DNA from: Pseudohalocynthiibacter aestuariivivens
GTDB lineage: Bacteria > Pseudomonadota > Alphaproteobacteria > Rhodobacterales > Rhodobacteraceae
Direction: 5' to 3'
DNA: 64,000 nt
Assembly (NCBI RefSeq): GCF_011040495.1
Contig: NZ_CP049037.1
Span: forward strand, 3,038,001 to 3,102,000
Part shown: positions 8,487 to 17,687 of the stretch, piece after piece
Position numbering within the stretch: the stretch's first letter is position 1
Layout of the letters: the number at the start of each line of letters is the position of its first letter
Notes under the pieces: generated by a model
Seen by the model: the letters and a program-made list of their open reading frames with translations, nothing else
What the model was told of the DNA's origin: nothing
Databases searched by the model: none
Made by a program: the position numbers and the translations under genes

Positions 8487-9529
8487 GTGGTGTACAGACT
8501 TTGCATGTGTCGAGCGACGATGGTGACCAGAGGCTGGACCGCTGGCTGCGCCGTCAGTTTCCGCATCTGAGCCAAGGGCGCATTGAGAAAATGTGCCGCA
8601 AAGGTGAGTTACGCGTCGATGGCGGCCGGGTGAAACCGGCCACGCGGCTGGAGATTGGACAGGCGGTGCGTATTCCGCCACTACCGGACGCTGCCGAGGC
8701 TGCGGCCTTTGCCCGCGCGCATGTCACCGATGCGGATGCCAAGATGATCCGCGCCTGTGTTATCTATCGCGACGATCACGTGATCGCATTGAACAAACCG
8801 CCCGGCCTGCCGGTGCAGGGCGGGTCCAAGCAGCACCGCCATGTTGACGGGTTGTCCGAGGCGCTGCGCTTTGGCATGGAGGAAAAACCGCGGCTGGTGC
8901 ACCGGCTGGACAAGGACACATCGGGTGTTCTGGTTCTGGCGCGCACCCGTGAGGCGGCCAAGGGGCTGACGGCTGCGTTTCGTCACCGCAACACGCGCAA
9001 GATTTACTGGGCTGCCGTTGCCGGTGTGCCGACCCCGCGCATGGGCACGGTGAAATACGGGCTGGTCAAGGCGCCGGGGCATGGTGCCAAGGGCGAGGGC
9101 GAAAAGATGCACTGCATCCATCCGCGTGAAGTGGATGCGACGCCCGGCGCGAAACACGCCACCACCGATTTTGCCGTGTTGGACGCGGCGGGCAGCCGTA
9201 CCGCATGGACGGCGCTGGTGCCGATCACCGGGCGCACCCACCAATTGCGGGCGCATATGGCCGAGCTGGGGCACCCCATCGTTGGCGACGGCAAATATGG
9301 TGGCTCGGGGCAGGAGAATCTGGGCGATGGTTGGGGCGCGCAGCTGGGGGGCGATATTTCAAAAAAGCTGCATCTGCACGCACGCAGCCTGATCATCGAA
9401 CATCCGGTTACCAAGAACATGTTGCATCTGACCGCGCCCATGCCCGCGCATATGGCGCATACTTGGGACATGTTCCAATGGTCGGCAAAGGATGTGCCGA
9501 TTGATCCATTCGACGAGGACGAAGTATGA
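8483..9529 (+). CDS. RluC/RluD-family pseudouridine synthase
   Basis: Converts specific uridines in rRNA to pseudouridine. The 348-residue product has an N-terminal S4 RNA-binding domain (LDRWLRRQFPHLSQGRIEK), then the catalytic HRLDKDTSG motif with its Asp, and the later GRTHQLRAHMA motif. ATG 8483 is favoured over 8477: the AAGGAG site then sits at proper spacing and the start overlaps the crcB stop. Whether the target matches E. coli RluC (955/2504/2580) cannot be told from sequence. Confidence 0.93.
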   Translation: MSGVQTLHVSSDDGDQRLDRWLRRQFPHLSQGRIEKMCRKGELRVDGGRVKPATRLEIGQAVRIPPLPDAAEAAAFARAHVTDADAKMIRACVIYRDDHVIALNKPPGLPVQGGSKQHRHVDGLSEALRFGMEEKPRLVHRLDKDTSGVLVLARTREAAKGLTAAFRHRNTRKIYWAAVAGVPTPRMGTVKYGLVKAPGHGAKGEGEKMHCIHPREVDATPGAKHATTDFAVLDAAGSRTAWTALVPITGRTHQLRAHMAELGHPIVGDGKYGGSGQENLGDGWGAQLGGDISKKLHLHARSLIIEHPVTKNMLHLTAPMPAHMAHTWDMFQWSAKDVPIDPFDEDEV

Positions 9530-10209
9530 CGCGGCCTTTGCGTCTGATCATCTTTGATGTGGACGGCACGCTGGTGGACAGTCAGGACGATATCACCCGT
9601 GCGATGACACGCGCATTCGAAGGTGTCGGCGCGCCGGTTCCGCCCCGCGAGGCGATCTTGGGGATTGTCGGGCTGTCGCTGGATGTGGCGATGGTGCGAC
9701 TGGCACCCGATCTGGACATGGCGATCCATGCGCGCATGGTCGATGGATACAAGGCCGCCTATATGTCGCTGCGCGCAGAGGCAGGTGCGGCGCAATCCTC
9801 TCCACTGTACCCCGGTGCCCGCGACGCGCTGGAGACGTTGAATGCCACACCCGAGACATTGCTGGGCGTGGCAACGGGGAAATCGCGGCGTGGGTTGGAC
9901 AAGCTGCTGGAGGGGCATGGGCTGATGCACATGTTTGTGACGCAGCAGGTGGCGGATTTTCATCCCTCGAAACCGCATCCGGCGATGATAGAAGCCGCAC
10001 TGGCCGAGACCGGCGTAGATGCACGGGACGCAGTGATGATCGGCGATACCAGTTATGACATGGACATGGCGCGCGCGGCAGGTGTCGCGGCGATTGGCGT
10101 CAGCTGGGGCTATCACCCGGTTTCCGCGTTGGCGGCTGCGGATGTGGTGATCGACCGTTTTGCCGATCTGCCCCGCACGCTGGACAGCTTATGGGAGGTC
10201 GCGACATGA
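9526..10209 (+). CDS. HAD-family hydrolase, phosphoglycolate-phosphatase-like
   Basis: Haloacid-dehalogenase phosphatase. The 227-residue protein has motif I FDVDGTLVDS with nucleophile Asp and acid/base Asp, an all-helical type 1 cap, a motif III Lys in the HPSKPHP segment, and motif IV GDTSYDMDMA. The sequence resembles Gph-like HADs of Rhodobacterales. The exact substrate is unknown. Starts overlap the previous stop and the next gene, so crcB, the synthase, this gene and the ATP12 gene form one coupled run. Confidence 0.88.
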   Translation: MTRPLRLIIFDVDGTLVDSQDDITRAMTRAFEGVGAPVPPREAILGIVGLSLDVAMVRLAPDLDMAIHARMVDGYKAAYMSLRAEAGAAQSSPLYPGARDALETLNATPETLLGVATGKSRRGLDKLLEGHGLMHMFVTQQVADFHPSKPHPAMIEAALAETGVDARDAVMIGDTSYDMDMARAAGVAAIGVSWGYHPVSALAAADVVIDRFADLPRTLDSLWEVAT

Positions 10210-10940
10210 GCGATTGGAAGGCCAAACGGTTCTGGAAGAAGGCACAGGTAACCGACGAGGTTGGCGGCTACGGCGTGGCGCTGGATGCACGGCCCGTCAA
10301 CACGCCGGGCAAGCTGCGACTGATCGTACCGACCCGCGCGATGGCAGAGGCGATTGCCGCCGAATGGGATGCGCAGGAAGAGCATATCAACCCCAATACG
10401 ATGCCGGTCACACGATCTGCCAATTCGGCGCTGGAGAAGGTGGGCGTGCAACATGGCGCAGTGGCGGACATGATCGCAGACTATGGTGACAGCGATTTGC
10501 TATGCTATCGCGCGACTTCGCCGCAAGAGCTGGTGGCGCGTCAGGCGGCTGGATGGGACCCATTATTGGCGTGGGCCGATTCGGAACTTGATGTGCGTCT
10601 GGCGGTACACCCCGGGGTGATGCATCAATCGCAAAACCCGGAGATGCTGCAAAAATTGCGTACCGAAGTGCACGCGCAAGATAATTTCGCACTGACTGCG
10701 CTGCATGATTTGGTCAGTTTGTCGGGGTCGCTGATCATCGGGCTTGCGGCGCAGCGAGAATCGCAACCAATTGAGACATTGTGGAAATTGTCTCGTATTG
10801 ACGAGGATTGGCAGACCGAATTGTGGGGCGAAGATGACGATGCCAACGCCCAAACCGCACGCAAGGCTGAGGCATTTTTGCACGCCAAGAGGTTTTTTGA
10901 TCTCAGCCGGGTTGCAGACCACGGGCATCTGGTAAGCTGA
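10206..10940 (+). CDS. ATP12-family F1-ATPase assembly chaperone
   Basis: Alphaproteobacterial and mitochondrial chaperone that holds the F1 alpha subunit during ATP synthase assembly. The 244-residue protein has the WKAKRFWKKA opening, the VALDARPVNTPG block, the EWDAQ motif and the C-terminal ELWGEDDDA motif. ATG 10206 overlaps the HAD stop. Length is typical. It is the last gene of the coupled run; 184 bases of structured leader follow before aapJ. Confidence 0.93.
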   Translation: MSDWKAKRFWKKAQVTDEVGGYGVALDARPVNTPGKLRLIVPTRAMAEAIAAEWDAQEEHINPNTMPVTRSANSALEKVGVQHGAVADMIADYGDSDLLCYRATSPQELVARQAAGWDPLLAWADSELDVRLAVHPGVMHQSQNPEMLQKLRTEVHAQDNFALTALHDLVSLSGSLIIGLAAQRESQPIETLWKLSRIDEDWQTELWGEDDDANAQTARKAEAFLHAKRFFDLSRVADHGHLVS

Positions 10941-11058
10941 CGCCGGGTCAACCAATGTGCGGAATCAGCATTTTTCGTGATGCAGCCCTTGACCTTTGAG
11001 AATGAATCCATCCACACTCAGCCCCGCTGAGGGGGACAATCCCTCTTACATTTCACTC

Positions 11059-11104
11059 CGGCCTCGTTTGCGGGGCCGTGTAAACCACCCTTCTCAACGG
11101 GTGG
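11059..11104 (+). promoter_or_regulatory. two stem-loops in the aapJ leader
   Basis: Hairpin 1 (11059-11078) pairs CGGCCTCG with CGGGGCCG around TTTG, including one G-U pair. Hairpin 2 (11085-11104) pairs CCACCC with GGGTGG around an 8-base loop. Hairpin 2 ends 20 bases before the aapJ start and leaves the AGGAAGAGG ribosome site free. They could stabilise the very abundant binding-protein mRNA or attenuate transcription; no known riboswitch consensus was recognised. Confidence 0.55.
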
Positions 11105-11124
11105 ACAATCAGGAAGAGGTAAAC

Positions 11125-12144
11125 ATGAAAAAATCCGTATTTCTTGGCGCGCTGACCGTCGCCGGTCTTGCTGCTGGCGTTGCCGCGGCGGGAACGCAAG
11201 ACGATGTCAAAGCACGCGGTAAGCTGAACTGCGGCGTTACCACGGGTCTGGTGGGCTTTGCGGCTCCCGATGCGAACGGCGTCTGGCAGGGCTTTGACGT
11301 AAGCGTCTGCCGCGCGGTTGCTGCTGCGGTTCTGGGTGATGCAAACGCTGTTGAATTCGTTCCAACCACCGGCAAGACACGCTTTACTGCGCTTGCGTCG
11401 GGTGAAATCGACATGCTGGCACGTAACACGACCTGGACATTCAGCCGTGACGTTGACCTGAAGTTCGAATTCGTCGGCATCAACTACTACGATGGTCAGG
11501 GCTTCATGGTTCCCAAAGCACTGGGCGTCAGCTCGGCCAAGGAACTGGACGGCGCGACCGTCTGCATCCAGACCGGCACCACTACCGAGCTGAACCTCGC
11601 GGACTTCTTCCGCAAGAACAACATCAGCTACGAACCGGTCCCGGTTGAAACCAATGCTGAAGGTCAGCAACAGTATCTGGCCGGTGCGTGCGACACGTAC
11701 ACCACCGATGCTTCGGGTCTGGCCGCGACACGCGCCGCGTTCGAAAACCCCGCAGATCACGTCATCCTGCCCGAAATCGTCTCGAAAGAGCCGCTCGGTC
11801 CGCTTGTTCGCCACGGCGACAACGAATGGGCTGACACTGTGCGCTGGACGCTGAACGCACTGATTGCAGCCGAAGAGCTGGGCGTCACAAGCGCCAATGT
11901 CGGCGAAATGTCGATGGAAGCAGGCAGCAGCCCCGAAGTGAACCGTCTGCTGGGCACCGAAGGCAACCTTGGCGAAATGCTGGGTCTTGATGCTGACTGG
12001 GCCAAGAAAGCCATCATGGCTGGCGGCAACTACGGCGAGCTGTTCGAGAAGAACATCGGTGAGAACACTCCTATTGGTCTGGCGCGTGGTCTGAACGCAC
12101 AGTGGACCGATGGCGGTCTGCTCTACACACCTCCGTTCCGCTAA
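11125..12144 (+). CDS. aapJ: general L-amino-acid ABC transporter, substrate-binding protein
   Basis: Periplasmic receptor of the Aap system, which imports a broad range of L-amino acids including glutamate and glutamine. The 339-residue precursor has a clear signal peptide (KK, then a hydrophobic core, AAA cleavage near residue 22). The mature protein shows the SBP_bac_3 fold with LNCGV near its start, GFDVSVCRAVAAAV, and the TRFTALASGEIDMLARNTTWTFSRD block typical of AapJ. Two cysteines of the mature chain match the family disulfides. AGGAAGAGG precedes ATG 11125. The codon use is noticeably more restricted than in neighbours, as expected of a highly expressed receptor. Confidence 0.96.
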   Translation: MKKSVFLGALTVAGLAAGVAAAGTQDDVKARGKLNCGVTTGLVGFAAPDANGVWQGFDVSVCRAVAAAVLGDANAVEFVPTTGKTRFTALASGEIDMLARNTTWTFSRDVDLKFEFVGINYYDGQGFMVPKALGVSSAKELDGATVCIQTGTTTELNLADFFRKNNISYEPVPVETNAEGQQQYLAGACDTYTTDASGLAATRAAFENPADHVILPEIVSKEPLGPLVRHGDNEWADTVRWTLNALIAAEELGVTSANVGEMSMEAGSSPEVNRLLGTEGNLGEMLGLDADWAKKAIMAGGNYGELFEKNIGENTPIGLARGLNAQWTDGGLLYTPPFR

Positions 12145-12162
12145 GAACGGCACTTCAAAGAG

Positions 12163-12184
12163 GGGCGCGGCACAGTCCGCGCCC
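12163..12184 (+). promoter_or_regulatory. stem-loop between aapJ and aapQ
   Basis: A perfect 8-bp stem (GGGCGCGG / CCGCGCCC) with a CACAGT loop begins 19 bases after the aapJ stop. Such hairpins after a binding-protein gene commonly protect the upstream mRNA and lower permease expression (established for other ABC operons). There is no U-run, so partial termination or 3'-end protection is likelier than full termination. Confidence 0.65.
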
Positions 12185-12267
12185 TTCGCACATAAGACTT
12201 AGAATAATCCAGGCCCAGGGCGTTTGACCCACAATAACAACGGGCCGGAAAACGGGGATACATTCAC

Positions 12268-13482
12268 ATGACCGCTCTCACCGACCCTCCCAAGGAGTCG
12301 TTCCGTCTGTCGATGCTGATCAACGACACGCGGTACCGGTCGCTGACGTTCCAGGCAATCGCACTTCTCGTATTGATATCTGCGGTGGCCTATCTGGCTT
12401 CGAATCTGATGGCGAACCTCGCCGCAGCAGGCCTGAACATCAGCTACGACTTTCTTGGTGATCCAGCCGGATATGACATCAACCAGACACTGATCGGCTA
12501 TACCAGCCAATCCGCGCATTTGCAGGCGGCTTGGGTCGGTATCCTGAACACGCTGCTGGTGGCGTTTCTGGCCTGTATCACTGCAACGATCCTTGGCGTT
12601 TTCGCCGGTGTCATGCGGCTTTCTAACAACTGGCTCGTGCGCAAGCTCATGTCCGGGTATGTCGAGATTTTTCGCAACATCCCGGTGCTGATCTGGATCC
12701 TGATCATCTATGCGATCATGACCGTATCGTTACCCGCGCCCAATGCGTTCCGCGGGGATTCACCCGAATCGACGATGCTGCTGGACAGCTTTGCCTTTAC
12801 CAACCGTGGTATCTACATCCCTTCCCCGATCTGGGGCGCGGGATCGATCGTTGTTGTGCTGACCTTTGTCGCGTCGATCATCGGTGTGTTCGCCTATCGC
12901 CGCTATGCAAAGAAGCTGCTGTTCAGCACGGGTAAGCTGTTGCCGATGGGGTGGCCGTCGCTGGCGATCCTTTTCGTGCCGACGATCCTGATGTTTTTCA
13001 TCATGGGGCAGCCAATCACGCTGGATTACCCTGAATTGAAGGGCTTCAACTTTCGCGGCGGCCTGAAAATTGGCGCACCTTTGATCGCGCTATGGGTCGC
13101 CCTGTCCGTCTATACCGGTGCCTTTATCGCCGAGAATGTTCGGGCGGGTATTCTTGCTGTGAGCAAAGGACAGACCGAAGCCGCAGCTGCGCTGGGCTTG
13201 CGTCCGGGCCGGATCATGAATCTGGTGGTGCTGCCTCAGGCGCTGCGGGTGATTATTCCGCCGCTGATTTCGCAATACCTGAACATCACCAAGAACTCTT
13301 CGCTGGCGATTGCGGTGGGGTATGCCGACATCACGGCAACGCTGGGCGGCATCACGCTGAACCAGACGGGCCGGGCAATCGAGTGTGTTCTTTTGCTGAT
13401 GCTCTTCTACCTCGTCATTTCGTTGGGCATCTCGGCGATTATGAACACCTACAACAACGCTGTTAAGCTGAAGGAGCGCTAG
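12268..13482 (+). CDS. aapQ: general L-amino-acid ABC transporter, permease
   Basis: Inner-membrane permease of the Aap importer. The 404-residue protein has about eight hydrophobic segments, the HAAT-family LNTLLVAFLACITATILGVFAG entry region, and the cytoplasmic EAA loop of the form EAAAALGLRPGRIMNLVVLPQALRV that contacts the ATPase. It is longer than typical polar-amino-acid permeases, as known for AapQ/BztB. It is separated from aapM by only four bases. Confidence 0.95.
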   Translation: MTALTDPPKESFRLSMLINDTRYRSLTFQAIALLVLISAVAYLASNLMANLAAAGLNISYDFLGDPAGYDINQTLIGYTSQSAHLQAAWVGILNTLLVAFLACITATILGVFAGVMRLSNNWLVRKLMSGYVEIFRNIPVLIWILIIYAIMTVSLPAPNAFRGDSPESTMLLDSFAFTNRGIYIPSPIWGAGSIVVVLTFVASIIGVFAYRRYAKKLLFSTGKLLPMGWPSLAILFVPTILMFFIMGQPITLDYPELKGFNFRGGLKIGAPLIALWVALSVYTGAFIAENVRAGILAVSKGQTEAAAALGLRPGRIMNLVVLPQALRVIIPPLISQYLNITKNSSLAIAVGYADITATLGGITLNQTGRAIECVLLLMLFYLVISLGISAIMNTYNNAVKLKER

Positions 13483-13486
13483 AGCC

Positions 13487-14785
13487 ATGTCCGATACACA
13501 TGCACAAACGGTCGCGTTCGTTCGCGAAACGGCTCTGCCACCGGCCCCTCCGCCAGCCTCTGAGGCGGGCGTGGTCGGCTGGATGCGGCAAAACCTGTTT
13601 GCCACCTGGGCCAACAGCCTGCTGACCGTTGCGGCGTTCTACGTGATTTACCTACTCTTGTCAGGCACGCTGCCTTGGGTGCTGAACGGCATCTGGAACA
13701 CTGACAGTCTGGCGGAATGCCGCGAGACCCTCCAGGGGCAAGTGGCGGCCTGTTTTTCGGTTCTGACGGAACGGTGGCATCAGTTGCTGTTCGGGTTCAA
13801 ATACCCGCCCGAGTTCTACTGGCGGCCGGGGATCGCCTTCTTGCTGCTGTTTCTTGCTGCGGCGCCGGTCCTGTTCTTTGACCTGCCGCGCAAGCTGCTG
13901 ATCTTTACAGCGATCTATCCATTTCTGGCCTACTGGCTGATCTGGGGTGGCACGATCTGGTCTCCGGTCTTTGTCGCGCTGGGGATTGCAGCAGGCTATG
14001 TCGTCTTTGAACGGTTCGGCAAGCAGAGCTTTGCTACCGGTTTCTTTGGCGGGATCGCTGCAGCGGCTGTGGTCTGGATGTTGGCCGGGTACATCACACC
14101 GATGATTGCGCCCGAGCAGCCCTATCTGGAAGCGGTGCAGTCACGGGATATGGGTGGCTTCATGCTGAACATGATCCTTGGGGTGGTCTGCGTATCGCTG
14201 TCCTTGCCGATCGGCATTGCGCTGGCGCTGGGGCGGCAATCGTCGATGCCACTGATCAAGTGGATCTGCGTGGTGTTCATCGAGTTCATCCGCGGCGTGC
14301 CGCTGATCACACTGCTGTTCGTGGCGAACGTGGTCTTGGCTTACTTCCTGCCACCGGGCACGACCTTTGACCTGATCCTGCGGGTGATTATTATGATCAC
14401 GATGTTTGCCTCGGCCTATATCGCCGAAGTGATCCGGGGCGGCCTCGCCGCTCTGCCAACAGGTCAATACGAGGCGGCGGATTCGCTTGGGCTGGATTAT
14501 CCGCAGGCAATGCGGCTGATCATTCTGCCGCAAGCGTTGAAAATCTCGATCCCTGGTATCGTGAACGTGGCCGTCGGCCTGTTCAAGGACACGACACTGG
14601 TTTCGGTGATTTCGATGTTCGATCTCGTCGGCATGATCCGTGGTCCGATCCTGGCCTCAACCGAATGGAATGGTGTCTATTGGGAGCTGTTCAGCTTCGC
14701 CGCCGTTCTGTTCTTTGTCGTATGCTACGGCATTTCCCAATACTCGCAGTGGCTTGAGCGTCGTCTTGCCACCGATCACCGTTAA
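13487..14785 (+). CDS. aapM: general L-amino-acid ABC transporter, permease
   Basis: Second permease of the heteromeric Aap channel. The 432-residue product has an N-terminal cytoplasmic Pro/Ala-rich stretch, several extra N-terminal membrane helices, and the C-terminal HAAT permease core with the [15 protein letters not shown] segment. The EAA loop is [25 protein letters not shown]. Length and gene order J-Q-M-P match the Rhizobium aap and Rhodobacter bzt systems. Confidence 0.95.
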   Translation: MSDTHAQTVAFVRETALPPAPPPASEAGVVGWMRQNLFATWANSLLTVAAFYVIYLLLSGTLPWVLNGIWNTDSLAECRETLQGQVAACFSVLTERWHQLLFGFKYPPEFYWRPGIAFLLLFLAAAPVLFFDLPRKLLIFTAIYPFLAYWLIWGGTIWSPVFVALGIAAGYVVFERFGKQSFATGFFGGIAAAAVVWMLAGYITPMIAPEQPYLEAVQSRDMGGFMLNMILGVVCVSLSLPIGIALALGRQSSMPLIKWICVVFIEFIRGVPLITLLFVANVVLAYFLPPGTTFDLILRVIIMITMFASAYIAEVIRGGLAALPTGQYEAADSLGLDYPQAMRLIILPQALKISIPGIVNVAVGLFKDTTLVSVISMFDLVGMIRGPILASTEWNGVYWELFSFAAVLFFVVCYGISQYSQWLERRLATDHR

Positions 14786-14799
14786 AGGAGGCCACGGAT

Positions 14800-15567
14800 A
14801 TGGCTGAAGCTGCACAAATGAAAGTCTCGGACGAGGTCGCGATCTCGATCCAGAAAATGAACAAATGGTACGGCACATTCCACGTTTTGCGCGATATTGA
14901 CCTGACGGTACAACGGGGCGAACGGATCGTTATTTGCGGGCCTTCAGGTTCGGGGAAATCGACACTGATCCGGTGCATCAACGCGCTGGAAGAGCACCAG
15001 AAAGGTCGGATCGAAGTCGATGGCACGGTTCTGTCATCGGACCTGAAAAATATCGACAAGATCCGGTCGGAAGTTGGCATGTGCTTTCAGCACTTCAACC
15101 TGTTTCCGCATTTGACCATCCTGGAGAACTGTACGCTGGCTCCGATCTGGGTACGCAAGACACCCAAGAAAGAAGCCGAAGAAACCGCGATGCATTTCCT
15201 TGAAAAGGTCAAGATTCCGGATCAGGCGTTGAAATACCCCGGCCAGTTGTCGGGTGGTCAGCAACAGCGTGTGGCAATCGCCCGGTCGCTGTGCATGCGT
15301 CCGCGTATCATGCTCTTTGACGAGCCGACGTCGGCGTTGGACCCTGAGATGATCAAAGAGGTTCTCGATACCATGATCGAGTTGGCCGAAGAAGGCATGA
15401 CCATGCTCTGCGTCACGCACGAGATGGGCTTTGCTCGTCAGGTGGCGAACCGGGTGATCTTTATGGATCAGGGGCAGATTGTTGAACAGAACGAGCCGGA
15501 AGAGTTCTTTAACAATCCGCAATCAGATCGGACGCAATTGTTCCTGAGCCAAATTCTGGGACATTAA
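14800..15567 (+). CDS. aapP: general L-amino-acid ABC transporter, ATP-binding protein
   Basis: ATPase that powers the Aap importer. The 255-residue protein contains Walker [10 protein letters not shown], the Q-loop [10 protein letters not shown], signature [13 protein letters not shown], Walker [15 protein letters not shown], and the switch His in [17 protein letters not shown] precedes ATG 14800. The gene ends 10 bases before a strong palindrome. Confidence 0.96.
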   Translation: MAEAAQMKVSDEVAISIQKMNKWYGTFHVLRDIDLTVQRGERIVICGPSGSGKSTLIRCINALEEHQKGRIEVDGTVLSSDLKNIDKIRSEVGMCFQHFNLFPHLTILENCTLAPIWVRKTPKKEAEETAMHFLEKVKIPDQALKYPGQLSGGQQQRVAIARSLCMRPRIMLFDEPTSALDPEMIKEVLDTMIELAEEGMTMLCVTHEMGFARQVANRVIFMDQGQIVEQNEPEEFFNNPQSDRTQLFLSQILGH

Positions 15568-15577
15568 AAACCAGCGC

Positions 15578-15600
15578 AGGGTGGGTTTCAAACCCACCCT
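15578..15600. terminator. bidirectional terminator-like palindrome
   Basis: AGGGTGGGTTT at 15578-15588 and AAACCCACCCT at 15590-15600 are perfect complements around one C. The palindrome sits between convergent aapP and sixA, three bases from the sixA stop. GGGTGGGTTTCAAACCCACCC-type palindromes recur at gene ends in Rhodobacterales (general knowledge), so it probably ends transcripts on both strands. Confidence 0.7.
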
Positions 15601-15603
15601 ACC

Positions 15604-16098
15604 TCATTCGGACAGTTCGCGCGGTATGACGAAGTCGACCACGTGCCCGGTCCCAAGCTCGACCTTCTCCCAACTCTCGATCGGAAAATCCACCACCAGC
15701 GTTGCGCCGGTCGGATAGTCGAGGAAACGCGGGTGGTTGGGGTGCTTGTCTACCAACAAGTCAGCGAACTCGGCGATACCCGGATTGTGACCCAGCATCA
15801 GCACGCAGGATGCGGTCGCACCATTCAATGCTGCCCGCATCCTGCGTGGGCCTGCATGATAGAGGGCATTCGTGTATTCCGACGGCACATCAAACCCCAA
15901 CCTGGCGGCCGTTTCGCGTGTGCGTTCCGACGAAGAGCTGAGGATGGCGTCCGGCACATAACCTTCCCTTCGCAGCCATGTGCCCAAGGCTGTGGCGGCC
16001 CGGCGACCGCGGTCATTCAGCGTGCGAGCGTGGTCATTTTGGACCGGCACATCCCAGCTGGATTTGGCATGGCGAATCAGGATCAGGCGACGGGTCAT
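15604..16098 (-). CDS. sixA: SixA-type phosphohistidine phosphatase
   Basis: Small histidine-phosphatase-superfamily enzyme; SixA removes phosphate from phosphohistidine in phosphorelay or PTS proteins. The 164-residue product starts with LILIRHAKSSWD, giving catalytic His10, and has the second-half GHNPGI motif with the other His. It has no cap insertion, which fits SixA rather than phosphoglycerate mutase. ATG 16098 gives the canonical N-terminus; an upstream in-frame start at 16125 would add nine odd residues. Confidence 0.88.
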   Translation of the reverse strand: MTRRLILIRHAKSSWDVPVQNDHARTLNDRGRRAATALGTWLRREGYVPDAILSSSSERTRETAARLGFDVPSEYTNALYHAGPRRMRAALNGATASCVLMLGHNPGIAEFADLLVDKHPNHPRFLDYPTGATLVVDFPIESWEKVELGTGHVVDFVIPRELSE

Positions 16099-16215
16099 GT
16101 ATTTTCTTTCGCAATTTTCCGACAAAGTCAGTCAAATACTTGCGACAGACATATTCTAAAAAACTGCCATACCATACGAATGTTTCGGGGATTTTGCGAA
16201 ACACTGTGTATCTGG

Positions 16216-16881
16216 TCAGGTCGGGCGTCCTACAGGGTGGAAGCTTTGCATATGCAGAGCAGATTGCTCCGGCGCACGGTCAAATCGCTGACTGACAGGG
16301 CAGGCGCGCCGCGCGCGGCATCCCTGTGTCATGCAATCCTGCCCGGCCTCCGTGTCCAGATATGCATGGCACGCTGCCACGTCATAGCCGGTTTCGGCGC
16401 TGAGCGCATCGACCGGGCAGGCCGTCATGCAGGGCTGACCGTCGCAGGTGACGCAGGGCGGCGCATCGGGGGGAGCAGACAGCGCGATCTTTGCGTCCCA
16501 GCGCAACGCGCCGCGATAGGATACCATCAATCCGGCCTCATCATGCACCAACATGCCTGCCGGGCTTTGCCATGCACGTCCAGTCGCCATCGCCCATCGC
16601 AGGAACGGTTGATAGGGCGGGCCACCAAAGGGAAAGATCGCCTCGGCATTTAGCGTGTCGGCCAATGCCCCCAATACGCGGGTAGACCACCGGTCCACAG
16701 GGTGGGGCGCGCCATCCTGCATCTCCGAGCTGGTGCGGAAATGCGGCCAAAACCCTGTACCGGGCCCCAGCAGGATCAGGGTGCCACCATCCTCGTACAG
16801 CCCTCCCATGATGCTAAGGCACTCTGCGTCAGCGGCAGAGGCGATGCTGTCATAGGTTAATTCTTGCGAAACGGCAGCCAT
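16216..16881 (-). CDS. ferredoxin-like protein with two C-terminal Cys clusters
   Basis: Cytoplasmic protein of 221 residues of a conserved proteobacterial family annotated as 4Fe-4S ferredoxin. The N-terminal part holds the conserved LLLGPGTGFWPHF and FPFGGPPYQPF motifs. The C-terminus has C143-x2-C146-x4-C151-x3-C155-P followed by C171, C183, C188 and C194-P, enough for two iron-sulfur clusters. It recalls the cluster domain of epoxyqueuosine reductase but lacks its cobalamin-binding N-terminal half, so the function is unknown. ATG 16881 overlaps the desaturase gene by 25 bases; GTG 16890 is an alternative. Confidence 0.72.
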   Translation of the reverse strand: MAAVSQELTYDSIASAADAECLSIMGGLYEDGGTLILLGPGTGFWPHFRTSSEMQDGAPHPVDRWSTRVLGALADTLNAEAIFPFGGPPYQPFLRWAMATGRAWQSPAGMLVHDEAGLMVSYRGALRWDAKIALSAPPDAPPCVTCDGQPCMTACPVDALSAETGYDVAACHAYLDTEAGQDCMTQGCRARRACPVSQRFDRAPEQSALHMQSFHPVGRPT

Positions 16882-17651
16882 AAGCTCCACCCCAGTTTTG
16901 ATGGTCGGTCATCTTGCCATTGTAGTCCGATGGTCATGCCGTCGTGTCCGGCTGCGGGCTGCGGGATATAGGTGCCGAACATCCGGTCCCAGATTGAAAG
17001 GGCAAAGCCATAATTGCTGTCATGTTCGGCGCGAATGTCCGAATGGTGGACGCGGTGCATGTCTGGTGTCACCAGCACGTAGCGCAGCAGCGTGTCGAGC
17101 CAGAGAGGCAAGCGTAGATTGGCGTGGTTGAACATTGCAGTGCCGTTCAGGATAATCTCGAACGCGATGACACCGATGGCTGGCGGACCCAGCAGATAGA
17201 CCAGCCCGATCTTCAACAGCATCGACAATGCGATCTCGACTGGGTGAAACCGGATCGCGGTTGTCACGTCAATGTCGCGATCTGCGTGATGCACCCGGTG
17301 CAGACGCCACAAAATGGGCACCTTATGGGTGATCAGATGCTGCGCCCAGATTGCGAAATCAAAGATGAGCACCGTCAGGATCACGGCCAGCCATCCCGGC
17401 AGGTGGATAGTGTTCATAAGGCCCCAGCCCTGCGTGTGCGCATCAACTGCGGCCCCGACCGCCAGAAGCGGCAACCCGAACGCAAGCGCGCGCAGGGTAA
17501 GCGTGTTCAGGATGGTGATGCCCCAGTTCGTGACCCAGCGCGTGCTACGCGGCTGGGTGCGTGAGCGACGCGGTGCGTGTGCCTCCAGCGTGGCAAATAG
17601 CGCGAAAAGCCCGAGGAAAATGCCGAGCCGGATGATCGCTTCGTGTTCCAT
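16857..17651 (-). CDS. sterol desaturase / fatty acid hydroxylase family protein
   Basis: Di-iron membrane oxygenase family (ERG3/SC5D/CrtZ-like). The 264-residue product has about five hydrophobic segments and the eight-histidine pattern: HLITHK, HRVHH, then a second HRVHH with the following His/Asp residues before the C-terminus. Bacterial members act on lipids or carotenoids; the substrate here is unknown. It overlaps the ferredoxin-like gene, which could donate electrons, although that link is inference from position. Confidence 0.85.
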   Translation of the reverse strand: MEHEAIIRLGIFLGLFALFATLEAHAPRRSRTQPRSTRWVTNWGITILNTLTLRALAFGLPLLAVGAAVDAHTQGWGLMNTIHLPGWLAVILTVLIFDFAIWAQHLITHKVPILWRLHRVHHADRDIDVTTAIRFHPVEIALSMLLKIGLVYLLGPPAIGVIAFEIILNGTAMFNHANLRLPLWLDTLLRYVLVTPDMHRVHHSDIRAEHDSNYGFALSIWDRMFGTYIPQPAAGHDGMTIGLQWQDDRPSKLGWSLWLPFRKN

Positions 17652-17687
17652 CAGGTGAAACTACGGGAAACAGGCGGGCGTGCAAGC

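Noticed and set aside
11053..12153. Minus-strand frame opposite aapJ
   Set aside because: Shadow of a strongly conserved binding-protein gene.
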